Source: Botryotinia globosa (lineage: Eukaryota > Ascomycota > Leotiomycetes > Helotiales > Sclerotiniaceae). From it: 64,000 bases of DNA. Location of the stretch: positions 1,116,001-1,180,000 of the forward strand of contig RCSZ01000007.1 of NCBI GenBank assembly GCA_014898425.1, given 5' to 3'. This document shows, one piece after another, positions 45,433 through 57,309 of the stretch. Positions within the stretch are counted from its first letter, which is position 1. Every line of letters begins with the position of its first letter. Under the pieces are notes generated by a model. That model was not told the origin of the DNA. It searched no databases and saw nothing but the letters and a program-made list of their open reading frames with translations. The translations under genes were made by a program, and so were the position numbers.

Positions 45433-46221
45433 AGAGTTGAGACCCATCGATGATTGATTGATGATCCAAAGATGGGGTCTCATACTATGGATGATACGGA
45501 CAGAGTGAGTACGAGATCATACATACTAGGTAGTAGGTACATATCAACAAGTACCTAGGTATGAATAGCTAGTATGAATAGCTAGCTTGTCTTGCTTCCT
45601 GTTCTGTTCCCTAGGTAGGTACTAGGTAGGTACCAGGTAGATTGAGCTTTCCCCAGTATATCGGCAAAGCAGAGCAAAGTTAAAAATGTTAGCTCCACCA
45701 GCTCCCTTGTTGAATCCATGGATTTACTAGCATAGTGGCTCGAGTGGTAGACTATCAGACGACGTGCATGAAGTTTGGCTCTCCAATGGATATTAGTTGG
45801 ATGGAAGAGGAGAGAGATCTTTATGAGAAATATATGTACAGTACGATCATATAAATATCATGGCGTATTTTGTAGCTATTAGGTAGGGACTGTTGATATC
45901 GTTTGAACTCTTTCATTGTATCACATTTTAATTATCATTGTTGTTGTTGTTATTGTTGTTGTTGTTGTTCATGTTGTCATTGATATTATTTCCAAGCTGA
46001 CATGCATCAATGATGATGATGATGATATGACAAGCATGGATGAAGGATCAGATCATTAGACATTAATTGGCAAAGATTGAACTTCCAAGAGCTTAGCTTA
46101 CCCGGCAATTTCTATCCGCTCATATGAGAGAGAGAGAGAGAGATCTGAACAAACGGTGAACTCTCACACTCTCAGATATCGATCGCTTTGATGTCCTTTA
46201 TCAATCACATCAGATTTACAT

Positions 46222-46243
46222 ATCTCTCTCGTACACTCTCGTC

Positions 46244-46274
<31 letters not shown>

Positions 46275-46308
46275 ACTCTCGCCCTCTCTCTCTCTCTCTC
46301 TCTCTCTA
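46222..46308. repeat. CT dinucleotide arrays, duplicated block
   Basis: Two (CT)n tracts are separated by repeated GTACACTCTCG, suggesting duplication of a block. A (GA)n tract lies about 100 bases upstream (46127-46141). Confidence 0.9.
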
Positions 46309-46891
46309 TCCATATATCTCATAGCAAAAATCATAGATCAGACTTCATCAATGCAATTGCTAAAATGCTACAGCTGTACCTACTTCCTCCCCTCCCGCCA
46401 TGCATATTGATTGACCTCCACAAACCCCACAAACTTCAAAAAATGTGGTGACCCATGCGGACCCATATAATATCCACAGACCCATAATCGGATTTTCCTC
46501 GGAACTTGGGGAAAAGGCGGGGAATTGATTAGACACATACGGAGTATTACTTGGTACCCGTACCGTACCGTACCTTACCTTATTACCTTACCTCGCGTAC
46601 GTGGGATTTATTCTGCCTGTCAAGTGATGGATCGAATCATGAATACTCCACTTCTGAATGCAAATTGACTTTCTTTTTCACTTCTTTTTCTTTTCTTTTT
46701 CACTTCTTTCTGGGTCTCCTTGTTGTCTTGGCAAGAGAAAGCATTTGCCTTCACGAGGTGGCTCCGTTGTATTTGAAATTGGAATGGATGAATGAATGAA
46801 CAATAGAAAAGATGGGATCATGTCTGAAGGACTACATACTAGGGATATCGTTGGGTGAGTCTGTTAGGTGGGAATAGACAAGGCAATTCGA

Positions 46892-47050
46892 GATCATCAC
46901 CATCATCACCGTCATCACCATCACCATCATCACCATCATCACCGTCATCACCATCACCATCATCACCATCGTCACCATCATCACCATCGTCACCATCATC
47001 ACCATCACCATCACCATCACCATCACCGTCATCACCATCACCATCATCAT
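46892..47050. repeat. ATCACC/GTCATC trinucleotide-type array
   Basis: About 160 bases of ATCACC, ATCATCACC and GTCATCACC units. It yields poly-His, poly-Ser/Pro and poly-Met/Val frames depending on strand and frame; none is a credible gene. Confidence 0.92.
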
Positions 47051-48632
47051 AATATCACAATTTCGGACAGAGACCCAGTTAGATCAAACAGGGGCACTTG
47101 AAAGAAGTTCTAGAATCTGCGGTTGATCATCGGTTCACCCCCATTTTCATCAACCAAAACCCTCCGCAAGACAAACAAGTCAACAACCAACTCGCTCGCA
47201 AAAAAGTTTTACCAAGCTACGACTCGCGAGTCACGAGTCTACGACCAACACCATCCGAAAATGGAACTTCCCGATCGGCAATATCTCATATCCACTAAGA
47301 GTCTAGGAACGACATTTCCGCCCCGCCTTCCTATCCTCTTTTCTTTCTCTTTCTTCGCCCTCCCATCTCTACCCAAGCTTTCCAAGCCTTCCAAGCTTTC
47401 TCCGGTGTCCGGACTCCGAACCTGTCCAGCCACAAATTCATGGATCGAGCCGTATGTCAAATACAACCTACGGAGTAGGTACTAGGTAGGTAATAGTACT
47501 AGAAAGTCCCTACGTTACGTTACACGTAGTATAGGTTTGGAAGCCTCGCAACCATCTACACCGATATCCGACCCCGCCGTTCACACTTCCCTAGACTTCA
47601 CGCTACTTCCAATCCTTACCAATTTATCAATTTAAACCACTATATCTCATCGGACCGATTACGTGGAAATCCATTTCACCTCTTCACCTCTTCTCCTCTT
47701 CTCCAACATTTTTCCCCATGGGCCATTGCAAGCGTTGGAGTTCTCGAATAAGAAGGCTTGCCGAACAACCAACAGTAGTACTCTTTACCAATAAACTGGG
47801 AACCTCCAGATTTTCTCCCCACTCCCCGTAGGAATATAGCTAATCTTCGGAATTGGCGCATACGTACAATGGGGCCCGACTCTTATTGCAACTGTATCTG
47901 CATACAGATTAATACATGGCAACCCAGCATTCGATCGATACTTGCTTTCTCCCATTCCACGGACAACGCAACCAAGCGACTCGGGTACGTAGCTTGGAAG
48001 AAGATACTCCCGGTTATTCCGATGGTGGCCACGATGGATCTCTAGAGAGGGCTTACTGTTTAGTGGCGGTAATCATTTTGATCATGAGGGTTGTGAATAT
48101 GAGGAATCCTACTGTTCAACCTGGAATCTTCGGATGTTGGGGCACATACTTAGTGGTGTACGGTCCTTGAATTATCACTGAAAGTTAGTAGTCGAGCTTT
48201 GCAAGCCGTCTTCCACTTCACCATCTCATTCTTCTCCAATCCCTTGACTAGGTCAGGGGTATGCGATGATCGGAGATGCTGTGCCAATCCAAATATCAAA
48301 CTGGCCTCGGGACATGCATTGATGATGGTTTCCAAAGTTCTGAACTACAACTCAACAAATCGATACTTTCAATCTTTGAAAGCGGCACAAACATCCAGCT
48401 AGAATTGAGAACTCATTTCAAGGGCTTACGTTGACCTCTGCTAGAAGTAGTTGCATTGTCATGAAGCTAAACGTCTATCAATGTTTCGCTGGCATCATCT
48501 ATATCGCAAATGTATTCATTTCGCTTGCTTTACACTGTTCAAAGTATTCTCATCTCCCTCTATCAATTCTTTTCTGTATCACCCTCCGTCCCATCCATGA
48601 GCCTCTTATACCTTTCTGGGTCTTCTTCCATT

Positions 48633-49571
48633 TCAAAGATACATCTTCCAGCGTCTCGTATAATACCTTTGTCGCTCTTTTAGTCCTTCAGTCATAAAAC
48701 GCGGAGTTGGTTTTGGCTCCAACTCATGACCAAACAACGAAGCATCAGCCCGTGATGGTCGCTCAGGACTTCTTCTATTGGTGCGTGACTTGGCTTGGCC
48801 CCATCCATGCCTTGCTCTTACCGGTGCCACATCATCATGGTGTAGAATTGATTGAGGAAATCGCTTTGAAAAATCTGCTGGTTTTGGTATTGTTATTGGC
48901 GCGGATTTCGGAGTGTATCCAAGCCTTTCCATTGAAGATGCCGAGTTCGAGGCTATATCATATTCGCCCGTTTCTGAGGCAAATTGAGCGGTCTCAAAGC
49001 CATTCTTTCCTTCCGATATTCTCCCATCTGGTATCGAAGGATGGTCTTGGCGCCCCCCCTTCATTTGCTCTAGAAATACCTGATCGTCTACTGGCTCAAT
49101 CATTGCCCTATTAGGACTGGCTTCATTGAGCGATGAGGGAAGCATTGACCTCCCATCGGCCACACCACTCCATCGTCTGTTTGCTTTCACTGCTACTCCA
49201 TAGTGAGTCACTTGATACTGCTCCGCGGGATCACCACTAGCTGAATTTGGAGAATTTTGATTTAAATTACCTTGATTCTCTGCTGATCTGTTCTCTACCA
49301 TGGAATAGACTGACTCCGACCGGCCTTCTGGCATGTCTTCTAATTCCCTTTTTCTTTTCAGATCTTTTTGTACCTTCTTTTTCATCTTCTCTCCAGGTAT
49401 ATCTTTCTTCTTGACATACGCTCTCCCTATTCCTATGTCTTCATCATCTCCATCATATCCTTCGGAATCACTGGAATTCGGCAAGTTATCTTCGTCGAAC
49501 GATAGTGCAGCGGAAAGTGTGATGCTGGGAGGCTGCGAATCATCCGCTTCGCTTGATGAATACCTCGACAT
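48633..49571 (-). CDS. Hypothetical disordered, probably nuclear protein
   Basis: 312 residues from the first ATG at 49571; the open frame continues upstream only to a TTG. The sequence is polar throughout: a Ser/Asp-rich acidic N-terminus (SSDSEGYDGDDEDIG), a lysine-rich block KKKVQKDLKRKRELE (about residues 68-85) that resembles a nuclear localisation signal, a long Ser/Asn/Gln-rich middle, and a C-terminal part rich in Arg/Pro (PITIPKPADFSKRFPQS; KSRTNRRSPERPSRAD; LKERQRYYTRRWKMYL). No known domain is visible. The frame is too long and too ordered in charge to be chance, but the function is unknown. An upstream exon cannot be excluded. Confidence 0.65.
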   Translation of the reverse strand: MSRYSSSEADDSQPPSITLSAALSFDEDNLPNSSDSEGYDGDDEDIGIGRAYVKKKDIPGEKMKKKVQKDLKRKRELEDMPEGRSESVYSMVENRSAENQGNLNQNSPNSASGDPAEQYQVTHYGVAVKANRRWSGVADGRSMLPSSLNEASPNRAMIEPVDDQVFLEQMKGGRQDHPSIPDGRISEGKNGFETAQFASETGEYDIASNSASSMERLGYTPKSAPITIPKPADFSKRFPQSILHHDDVAPVRARHGWGQAKSRTNRRSPERPSRADASLFGHELEPKPTPRFMTEGLKERQRYYTRRWKMYL

Positions 49572-50100
49572 GACTTTTCTCGATTTCGCTGGTGTTAATG
49601 GATTTGTTTTTGAAAACAAGATATACGACTTGGGAGAATGAGTAGAAAGGTAATAGATTAATAATAGATCTGTAATTATGTCTATTATAATAATAATAGG
49701 TGAGAAATAAGTATTGATGGAATATCTAATGTTGGAAAAAAATGAGGGGAGTATTGATATTTTTCATACTCATACATCAGTATTCCGCTTCGGGAAAGAT
49801 CGATGAACTTCTTACTAAAATACCTATCGTAGAATATACATTGAGCAAGTACAATTCGATTAATGCTCTTGGCTGTACCTATGTTGTGTTGGACATTTTT
49901 AGTCTTGATCTCTATACAATAATTATGTTCCTCCTCGGCAAGAAGAGTATTACCATATGTAGATTCTTCCACGCCTTCTTTTTCTCATCTACTTCTGTTA
50001 CTCACCTCGCTCTCCTTTCTCTTCTTTCCTCACTCCTTTCCCTCCCTAGTAGTAGAAAAATTCCTCCATGTACCTAGCTTTGACCTCTTGAGTCCTGCAT

Positions 50101-50336
50101 CTAAATCTAAATCTAAATCTAAATCTAAATCTAAATCTAAATCTAAATCTAAATCTAAATCTAAATCTAAATCTAAATCTAAATCTAAATCTAAATCTAA
50201 ATCTAAATCTAAATCTAAATCTAAATCTAAATCTAAATCTAAATCTAAATCTAAATCTAAATCTAAATCTAAATCTAAATCTAAATCTAAATCTAAATCT
50301 AAATCTAAATCTAAATCTAAATCTAAATCTAAATCT
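50101..50336. repeat. Perfect hexamer array (CTAAAT)39
   Basis: About 39 uninterrupted copies of CTAAAT with no mismatch over 236 bases. Plus-strand frames encode a Ser-Lys dipeptide run and minus-strand frames an Arg-Phe run. It is not the canonical CCCTAA/TTAGGG fungal telomere repeat. Confidence 0.97.
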
Positions 50337-50698
50337 CAACACAAGGCGAAGAAAGAATCAAGAGAATTTTTGGACCTTCATCAAACCTAGCGGGGGATGC
50401 AAAGGTATGCTGGATGATGGATAGATGGGTGATGAAAAGATGAGTATATATATAAAATTAACAAATTCGTAGGTGATTATTATATACGGATGGAATATGT
50501 CTATCATCACTTTACTACTAATATTCATTCATTCATTCATTCAATCATTCATTCATCTTTCACATATATATCCATTCACATATGTCAAAATCAAAGTTGA
50601 GAAGTCTTATTATTTCTTTCTTTCGTTCGTTCGTTCGTTCGTAGTGCAATGCATTGTTGTACTCTAATGCATTATAAGTCTCCCTTCTAATCTCTACT

Positions 50699-50801
50699 CT
50701 CCATTTTCTCCTCTCCATTTTCTCCTCTCCATTTTCTCCTCTCCATTTTCTCCTCTCCATTTTCTCCTCTCCATTTTCTCCTCTCCATTTTCTCCTCTCC
50801 A
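50699..50801. repeat. Seven tandem copies of a 14-bp pyrimidine unit
   Basis: CTCCATTTTCTCCT repeats seven times without mismatch from 50699, plus a partial eighth copy, then continues into AATCTC repeats. Confidence 0.94.
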
Positions 50802-53800
50802 ATCTCCAATCTCAAACTTTGAATTTCCAATCTCAAACTTAGCAGAATAGACTGTATGCTATACCTCCCACCTCTCTATACACACAGCTCAAAATCACTT
50901 CCCCGCTTGATCAAGAAAGATTGAGATCAAGAATAATCTCAATCAATAATCATTCTCAGAGAAAGTTTCTTTTGCTATGCTCAAAGTTGATGTATTAGGT
51001 ATTTCTTGTACTCTATCTGCTTTGCTTACCCATGTATGGCTTTGAGAATTGATGTTGTATATATGTATATATACATTGAAATGATCATACTGATACATGA
51101 ATGGTGTACTGTGTTGTATTTATTTTATCTCATCTCATACTGTTATATGATATTATACTATATTGTAATCTTATGATATCATATCTCCCTATTTCATTTC
51201 CTTTCCTTTCTCTTATTCCTCATCCGAGTTTATATATAAAGAAGGAAGGAAGGAGGAGTAGAGAATTCTGTAAACTAATCATCTTTATGTATGATTTGGG
51301 TAATTGATGTTAGTGTTAGATATATTCGATTTGGGAAGAGAGAAGAGAGGGAGTGGAGAGATACTTTTATTTTTTTACCCACGCGAAGTTATATTTATAC
51401 TACTAACTCTTCAGAATATAAAATATACATGCATTGTAATGATATCTTTTCTTGCTGGATGTATGCACACATCTACCTCAGTATGATGTATGTCTACGAT
51501 ACCTTTTTTCTCCACCCAGAAACTTCGGGGAAGTGTGAGATGAGATGGGATGGTCGAGTTAGATGGATGGGTATAGAGAGGTAGGTTTTAAAAGGGTTGT
51601 GGTTATTGTTGAAAGTTTTGTTGGGGGAATGATGGGAGTGGGGGTGGTTTTTTTCGAGGAGACGGGGAGGGGGTTTGGATCGAATATGATGTATGATGTA
51701 CGAAGTAGATATTGAATAAGAGATATAGTTCACGAGTAACATGTCTCCGTAAAGAAGATAATCGATAAGCGATCCCATTTACTAGTAATCACGACATGGG
51801 CTGGTTATCCGATGGAGTGAGTATAGTATAGTATAACGATAGTTCAATATCTGGAAAGGAATTCAAGAGCAATATCTACCAATGGTGCAGAAGACAGAAG
51901 GGATGATATGAGGAATATGAAGCGAGAATCCTGTGTGTGTCTTCAAAAGCGGAGAGGGGGTAGATTGATAGGATGGAGGTTTAGGTTATGAGTGAGAATA
52001 TCTAGATGCTTGTTATTTGTAGTGGGTAATCTTAACGGTAACCTAGATATTACGATAGCGAAATGTAGAGTTACATCTTATCATCTTTATAAATAGGAGA
52101 TCGTATGATAGTCCCAGAAATGTATAGTCTATTCGAGATATGCCTGAATACGGAGTCTAGATGATCGAGATTAAAACACGAGAAACGATGTATATGCCTA
52201 CCCGTTCGAAGACTTTTGACTGCCTCTTTCTGATGTAATGTTAGTGTTTGGAGAATTCTCTCTTTGAATAAATACGTACAACTACCTACCCCAGGTCAGG
52301 CTCACAGCTAGGGGAATATCACTTTCTTAAACTTGCTATTTTCATATAGACATCTACCCATCGATCACACAATCTAAAAAGATATACAAATTGTTTATAT
52401 ACTCAACTTAGTACTGATACTATAACTTAGCCATCCATAATACATATTGCACCAAGACCGAATCTGTAACTTTCCAACGGAAAGTCCGTAGAAAACTAAA
52501 CGAGCAATCGAAGCTATTTAGACATTCCAAGCTTGAGAGATTGTAACAGCGGATTTGTGTATATGATGCGAATGGTAGATGTATCTATGAAATTGTAAAA
52601 TCGACAGTGAAGATGAGTTACTGTAGTATGAGATCGTTATTAAAATCGACAATTCTGGAAATGGTACTGTAATTATTGGAAACAACATTGATGGATAGAT
52701 GGTGATAGGTGTGCTTGAAAAATATCCGAAATGGAAATGAAGAACAGATTTTCCATTAGCTATCAATAAAATTGTTCGCTGAAGATTCATCACTGATAAA
52801 CCGCACAGGTGTAAACCTTGTGTCTCAAAATTTGATATATTGGATGACGTTTACATCTATGTCCACATTGGAAGCATGCAATGGGAAGGGAATGAATATA
52901 TTGTGATAGTTGTTCCCAAAACTCAATACTGGAAATGTGATTCTACTCTGACTAAGGAACGACTTCTTTTCGAGAACAGTATTCACTGGGAGTATACAGA
53001 TATTGTTAACGCAGCAGAAAATCTCTTCGTTGTAAAATATCAAATAGCTAAAATATTCTTCCGTCGACTGGGACGAGATTGGAATTGTGAACTCAGGGTT
53101 AGCTTCGGATGACTTGTAGGTAATGACTTGGAATGAGGAAGATGGACTAGGACGATGCTTAAATGAATAAGTAATAATGTCATAATTGGCAGTTGTAGCC
53201 AGTGGCAATAATGGAAAGGTTTTATAAGACCAAGTATCAGTTGAAAGTGGGAGACGTTCGAAGTTTATACCAGACTTGCCTCATCTAGATAGATTTTTAG
53301 AGATTGTATGCTCAGGTGGTCAGAGATACAAAAGTCTCAAGGAGAGGCGATGGATGGCATGGAAGTTAGGTCTTTAAGGTCTTGTCAGGGAACTGCACGC
53401 GAGATTTGGATGGAATGGAGATACGAATGAGATGATATCACTTTGACGATACATAACACATATCGCCGAGACCAATGAACCTGGAGCTGATAGAGTGAAT
53501 CATCAATGTAGCTTTTATTTACATTTTGCTTGTGATGGGATGAACAGTTCTCGTGTAATTCTACCCGTGGAACGGTCCTCACAATCTTCGATGAATAGAC
53601 TTGGGCTGAAGACGTTCAGACGGCATCATAAGAATTTGTTGAATGCAATACTAGAAAGTTGAATATGCGCCTAAAGATGGGATATAGCCTAGAGGTGTAT
53701 ACATTAATGCCAGCGACGATAGCCCGGCAAAACAAGCATGCCAATTGAGACTGGCAGTGACCAAACCAGCTGCACACATTGGCAATATAGCACTATATCT

Positions 53801-56354
53801 ATCACTTATCGCGAAAACTCATACAAGGGTCTGGCTCTCAACAAAGACCTAGTCTTCCCGATAATTTGGTAAAGGGATATTAATCTCAAGCGCTGTATTG
53901 TATTCTTCGGGTCCTTATCTATCTCGACTTGAGATGATGGAACCATGCACAAAGATTCATAAAAACACATTCTCTTCTGGGTCCACGAAACGTGCATATT
54001 TTCAATCGGGAGTTCGAAAAAGCCACTCTTCCATCATGGCATAATTGACATAAAATTCCGACGTGCAACAAAAGCACCTCATCACTCCCACTGGAGTCTA
54101 GATAGCTTCAAACCTAACGTAAATTTCCTCATTCGGTATCTTTCACATATTCCCCAAGACCTGTGTGATCCTACCCATCACATGCATGACCCGAAGTGGT
54201 AAGAAGCCCCAGTGAGCAATCACATTTGTGACCCAACTAACGTGGTTTATATGCGGGAGCGATCAGGTTGTTGGAGCTAATGGTGGTATGGTACTATGGT
54301 GGGATGATGAATGAACTGTTCGAATGGTGGACTGTGCCTTCCCAAAAAGGTATCGTCCGATGCGTGGAAGGAGAAGGAAGGTGCCAGCCATGTTATGAGC
54401 TTGTTTGCAATTGATCATATTCCATGTGAAGGAATAGAGTTGAGATGTAAGGAGATCAAAGATCGGATAATAACAAAGGCAGGAGTGACAAATAACGACG
54501 AAATGGCGATGTGCATCTACACTCCCCTTCGTTTTTGAGGAGAGAGAGGATTGTGTTTAACCTTTTGATGCAATATTCCGATAGTTTTATGCTACACAGG
54601 CTCACAGGATATACTCTCTGTTGGAAAACGAGGACTGTGGAGCAAATGCGCATGGGTATAGAGTCGAAATGTGCTTCCGAGCAATGTCTTGCCGCTGAGA
54701 TATCACCCGCCCGTAAAACAAATGGATCTCACATCAAAGCAACATCTTTGCTGGGAAAGAAACTTCTCCGCCAGGTATCCACTGTCTCCACCGGTAACTT
54801 GAAATAAGCAATTCGTGCAGAATGACGTTGCTGTCGAGTCAAGCCAAACTCCACACTGACACTGCATCTGCATATTCATTTGGAGCTGCTCGATAGCCGC
54901 TTCAAACTAGCTGATGACCGGCAGATACTTGCATAGTTAGAACCTTTATATTCTCACGAGACTCCACAAACCGCTGCTTTCATGATAAAAGTGATAGAGT
55001 GGTGTGTACACTTATCGGCGCTCAGCTAACCTTATAGTCACATGATTGAGCTAGCCACTTCAATATCAAATTCACTAAAACTACACAAAACATGGTATAT
55101 TCTCATATTCGACAAATCTCTGTGATTGGTGATGAGCCCAGAGGATTTAATTATTATCAAATACCATCTATATCCATTGCTTTGAGGCTGTGGAATTGAT
55201 TAGGCGCGATCGAGACCCGAGGATCAGATATCTAACAAACTCAATAGACTCTGATAGAACGAACGTTCTACATGTGTGTGTATACGTTTATTCAATTTGG
55301 TCATCTCTCAGTTTGGGACTTATTGAATTTTCTGTGTCGAATACAGAATTTGTAGGTAAGTGAGAAGTACTTTGTTACAAGCATACCACTGTCGATATGT
55401 TAGATGTCTTTCTATTACTACCCTCAGCCCTTGATCAGATAGCCGGCAAACCTCCCAATCATTTCCAGTCTTCTCACTCTTATTTTTCAAATCTCAAGAT
55501 CTCACCAATTAGCTCCAGCGACCTCAATTTACCTTGCGGCCTTCAACTAAAGTCAGGGAAATCATCTCTCCGAGTATACAGTGTTCCGAGTTGACTCTCG
55601 GTCCCCTAGATTCAAACAACTAATTTCCTTGAAATTGCTTATATACACCAAACATGTTTCCCGTAGAAGAATACAATAAGCTTATCTATGTATGTCTTGA
55701 GCAAAGAGTAACACCACCATCGCTACCACTAGATTCCAACAAATTTCATTGACACCCCCCTTCTAGACAGACTCAACCGCCCTTTCAAAGCAACAAATCT
55801 AGTAAAAATGCTTAACCTTGAAATCATGTCACAATGTACCCATAAATGGCCTTTATTTCTCTTGATTTATCTATATAAAATCTTTCAAAAGCATCGAAAT
55901 GGCCTCTCATGTACATTTTCTAGTCGGGTTGTAAGGCATAAGGTCGACTTAAGGGCTGGAAGGTAAGGTAGTGGGGTGGGTAGATATGTATTCGCGTAGC
56001 ATGTCGAGACCATCGTGCTCTTTTCAAGACATCATATCATGCATTTATGTGAGCACTCTTGCCTCATGAATTGTATTTGTAACAAAAAGATATAGTTTAT
56101 TAATACCATTCTTCAGAGTATTTTGTGACCATTAGTTTCGAGAATTAAGCATAGAATCAAGGGATATTGTTGGCTGGGAGAGAAAGAAAGCATATGTGCA
56201 ACATTCAGTCGAAGCTGGTCTCCAGGCTACTAGAACCATGAAGAGGTCACTCTCCAGAAATTTTCCAGCTATATAACACTTTTAGGATATCAGAGATCAT
56301 ATTTCAGGGGCTTCTTTCCGCAACAGATTATGGTCTACACCATCTCTAACCAGC

Positions 56355-57309
56355 ATGCCAAAAAGGGTAAGACCAGCTAGCGAGCTGACTTCTGAAGAGA
56401 AAGTCAAACTCATGAATTGGTTCGTACAAGCCGACCCAGTTCTCAAATTCGAGACCGAGATTGTGGCGAGATGTATCGAAGACAGTACATTCGAACGGTT
56501 TATCCCCGTAACACCAAAGCGGGAAGATACTACAACATCAAGGAAATGGACTGTGAAGTTCTACAAAAGAATCTGGGACGAGGGGAAATTCATCAGTGCA
56601 ACTCCGCAACAGATTAATTTCAAGCATATGATGGAAACATGTACGATAAGAGGGAGAAGCATGAAGATGAAGCAAATTGAGATTAGGAATTCGGACCGGC
56701 CGAAAAAGAGAAAAGCTTGGATTCCTAATACGATCGATATTCCCGACTATGTTGATGAGAGCGAGGCTGATGAGGGGGGTGGGGACGGACAAGAAGAAAT
56801 TGCCGAGGGGGGAACGGGAGAGGGAACACTGGGGGGAAGTGCCATGGGATTGGGAGGAATTAATAGCGAAAGTGATGAGTACTACGAGGAGGACGGAAGT
56901 CTCGCAACAGATGAGAGTGAAAAAAAATAGCAACGACGAAAGCGGACAAGAAGAGACTAAGGAGGAGCAAGTTGGCGACGAAGAATCGAACGACGATAAT
57001 GTGAACGACGACGATGCCAGCAGCACAAAAGCGGACAATCAAAACCAAGCCATTGACAAGCAAAATATCCAGCCAAAGAAACGCGGACGTCGATCACCTG
57101 GCCAATCGAGCAGTTCGAGTAGCGGAGGAACAGCGCAAGTTGAACGCTCTGGTATGAGTGAGTTAGCATTGAAGAAGCGCATGAAGAGTTCGAAGAAGAA
57201 ACTGAAAACTGGCAATGAGCAAGACGGCGAGCAAGATGTTGAGCAAGATGTTGAGCAAGATGTTGAGCAAGATGTTGAGCAAGAGGCCGGAGAAAACTCT
57301 AGACTTTAG
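56355..57309 (+). CDS. Acidic, probably nuclear protein; frame split at an A8 run
   Basis: The first frame (56355-56929, 191 codons) starts at an ATG. It encodes a folded-looking N-terminus of about 100 residues (SEEKVKLMNWFVQADPVLKF; TSRKWTVKFYKRIWDEGKFI), then a basic PKKRKAW stretch resembling a nuclear localisation signal, and an acidic Gly/Glu region ending DESEKK-stop. Immediately after, another frame continues the same composition to 57309: Asn/Asp/Glu-rich, a second basic KKRGRR block, a Ser run, KKRMKSSKKKLK and five EQDV-like repeats. The two are offset by one base exactly at a run of eight A (about 56924-56931). Skipping one A would give about 317 residues. I find no intron that would join them. 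Either an assembly error, a natural frameshift allele or slippage explains it. The family is unknown; the layout suggests a DNA- or chromatin-associated protein. Confidence 0.65.
57217..57288 (+). repeat. Six 12-bp coding repeats
   Basis: GAGCAAGATGTT and close variants (first GAGCAAGACGGC, last GAGCAAGAGGCC) repeat six times in phase, encoding an acidic Glu-Gln-Asp-Val tail in the second frame of the split gene. Confidence 0.92.

Larger units (their letters stand above)
45055..48632. other. Promoter and repeat-rich spacer
   Basis: Upstream of the GH3 gene lie a TATA box, several CTAGGTAGGTA motifs (45230, 45310, 45545, 45610), a TCTTGAG array, GA/CT arrays, a CATCAC-type array and exact TACGGAGTA at 46538 and 47469. 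Plus-strand frames at 47123-47485, 47916-48170 and 48431-48697 are about 80-120 codons. The 47916 frame contains a hydrophobic stretch (AYCLVAVIILIMRVV) and might be an exon of a membrane protein, but I could not extend it. Confidence 0.45.
49572..56354. other. Long AT-rich, gene-poor region with simple repeats
   Basis: Nearly 7 kb in which I find no gene. It contains the (CTAAAT)39 array, a CATT and CGTT tetranucleotide tract (50523-50643), the 14-bp pyrimidine repeat at 50699-50801 and many short frames on both strands. The frames at 52825-53208 (minus) and 52840-53112 (plus) overlap each other; the first has no ATG. I do not see RNA genes. Confidence 0.45.

Noticed and set aside
45725..45800. 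tRNA-like stretch (TGGCTCGAGTGG with later GTTTGGCTCTCC)
   Set aside because: The A-box resemblance is partial and no GGTTCRANNCC B box or paired acceptor stem is present.
46832..47101. Poly-His, poly-Ser/Pro and poly-Met/Val frames
   Set aside because: Produced by the ATCACC-type array in different frames; the same DNA is open in several frames at once.
50101..50336. Hexamer array as a telomere or telomere scar
   Set aside because: The unit is CTAAAT, not CCCTAA; flanks are ordinary single-copy DNA on both sides, so it is reported as a repeat only.
50046..50390. Frames encoding Ser-Lys and Arg-Phe dipeptide runs
   Set aside because: They are translations of the perfect CTAAAT array in both directions; no promoter, start context or non-repeat domain.
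52825..53208. 127-codon minus-strand frame overlapping a plus-strand frame
   Set aside because: Starts with TTG and contains no ATG at all; the overlapping plus frame has no recognisable motif either.
56839..56910. 72-nt intron in the acidic gene to bypass its frame break
   Set aside because: Its length is a multiple of three, so it keeps the first frame and still meets the stop after the A8 run.
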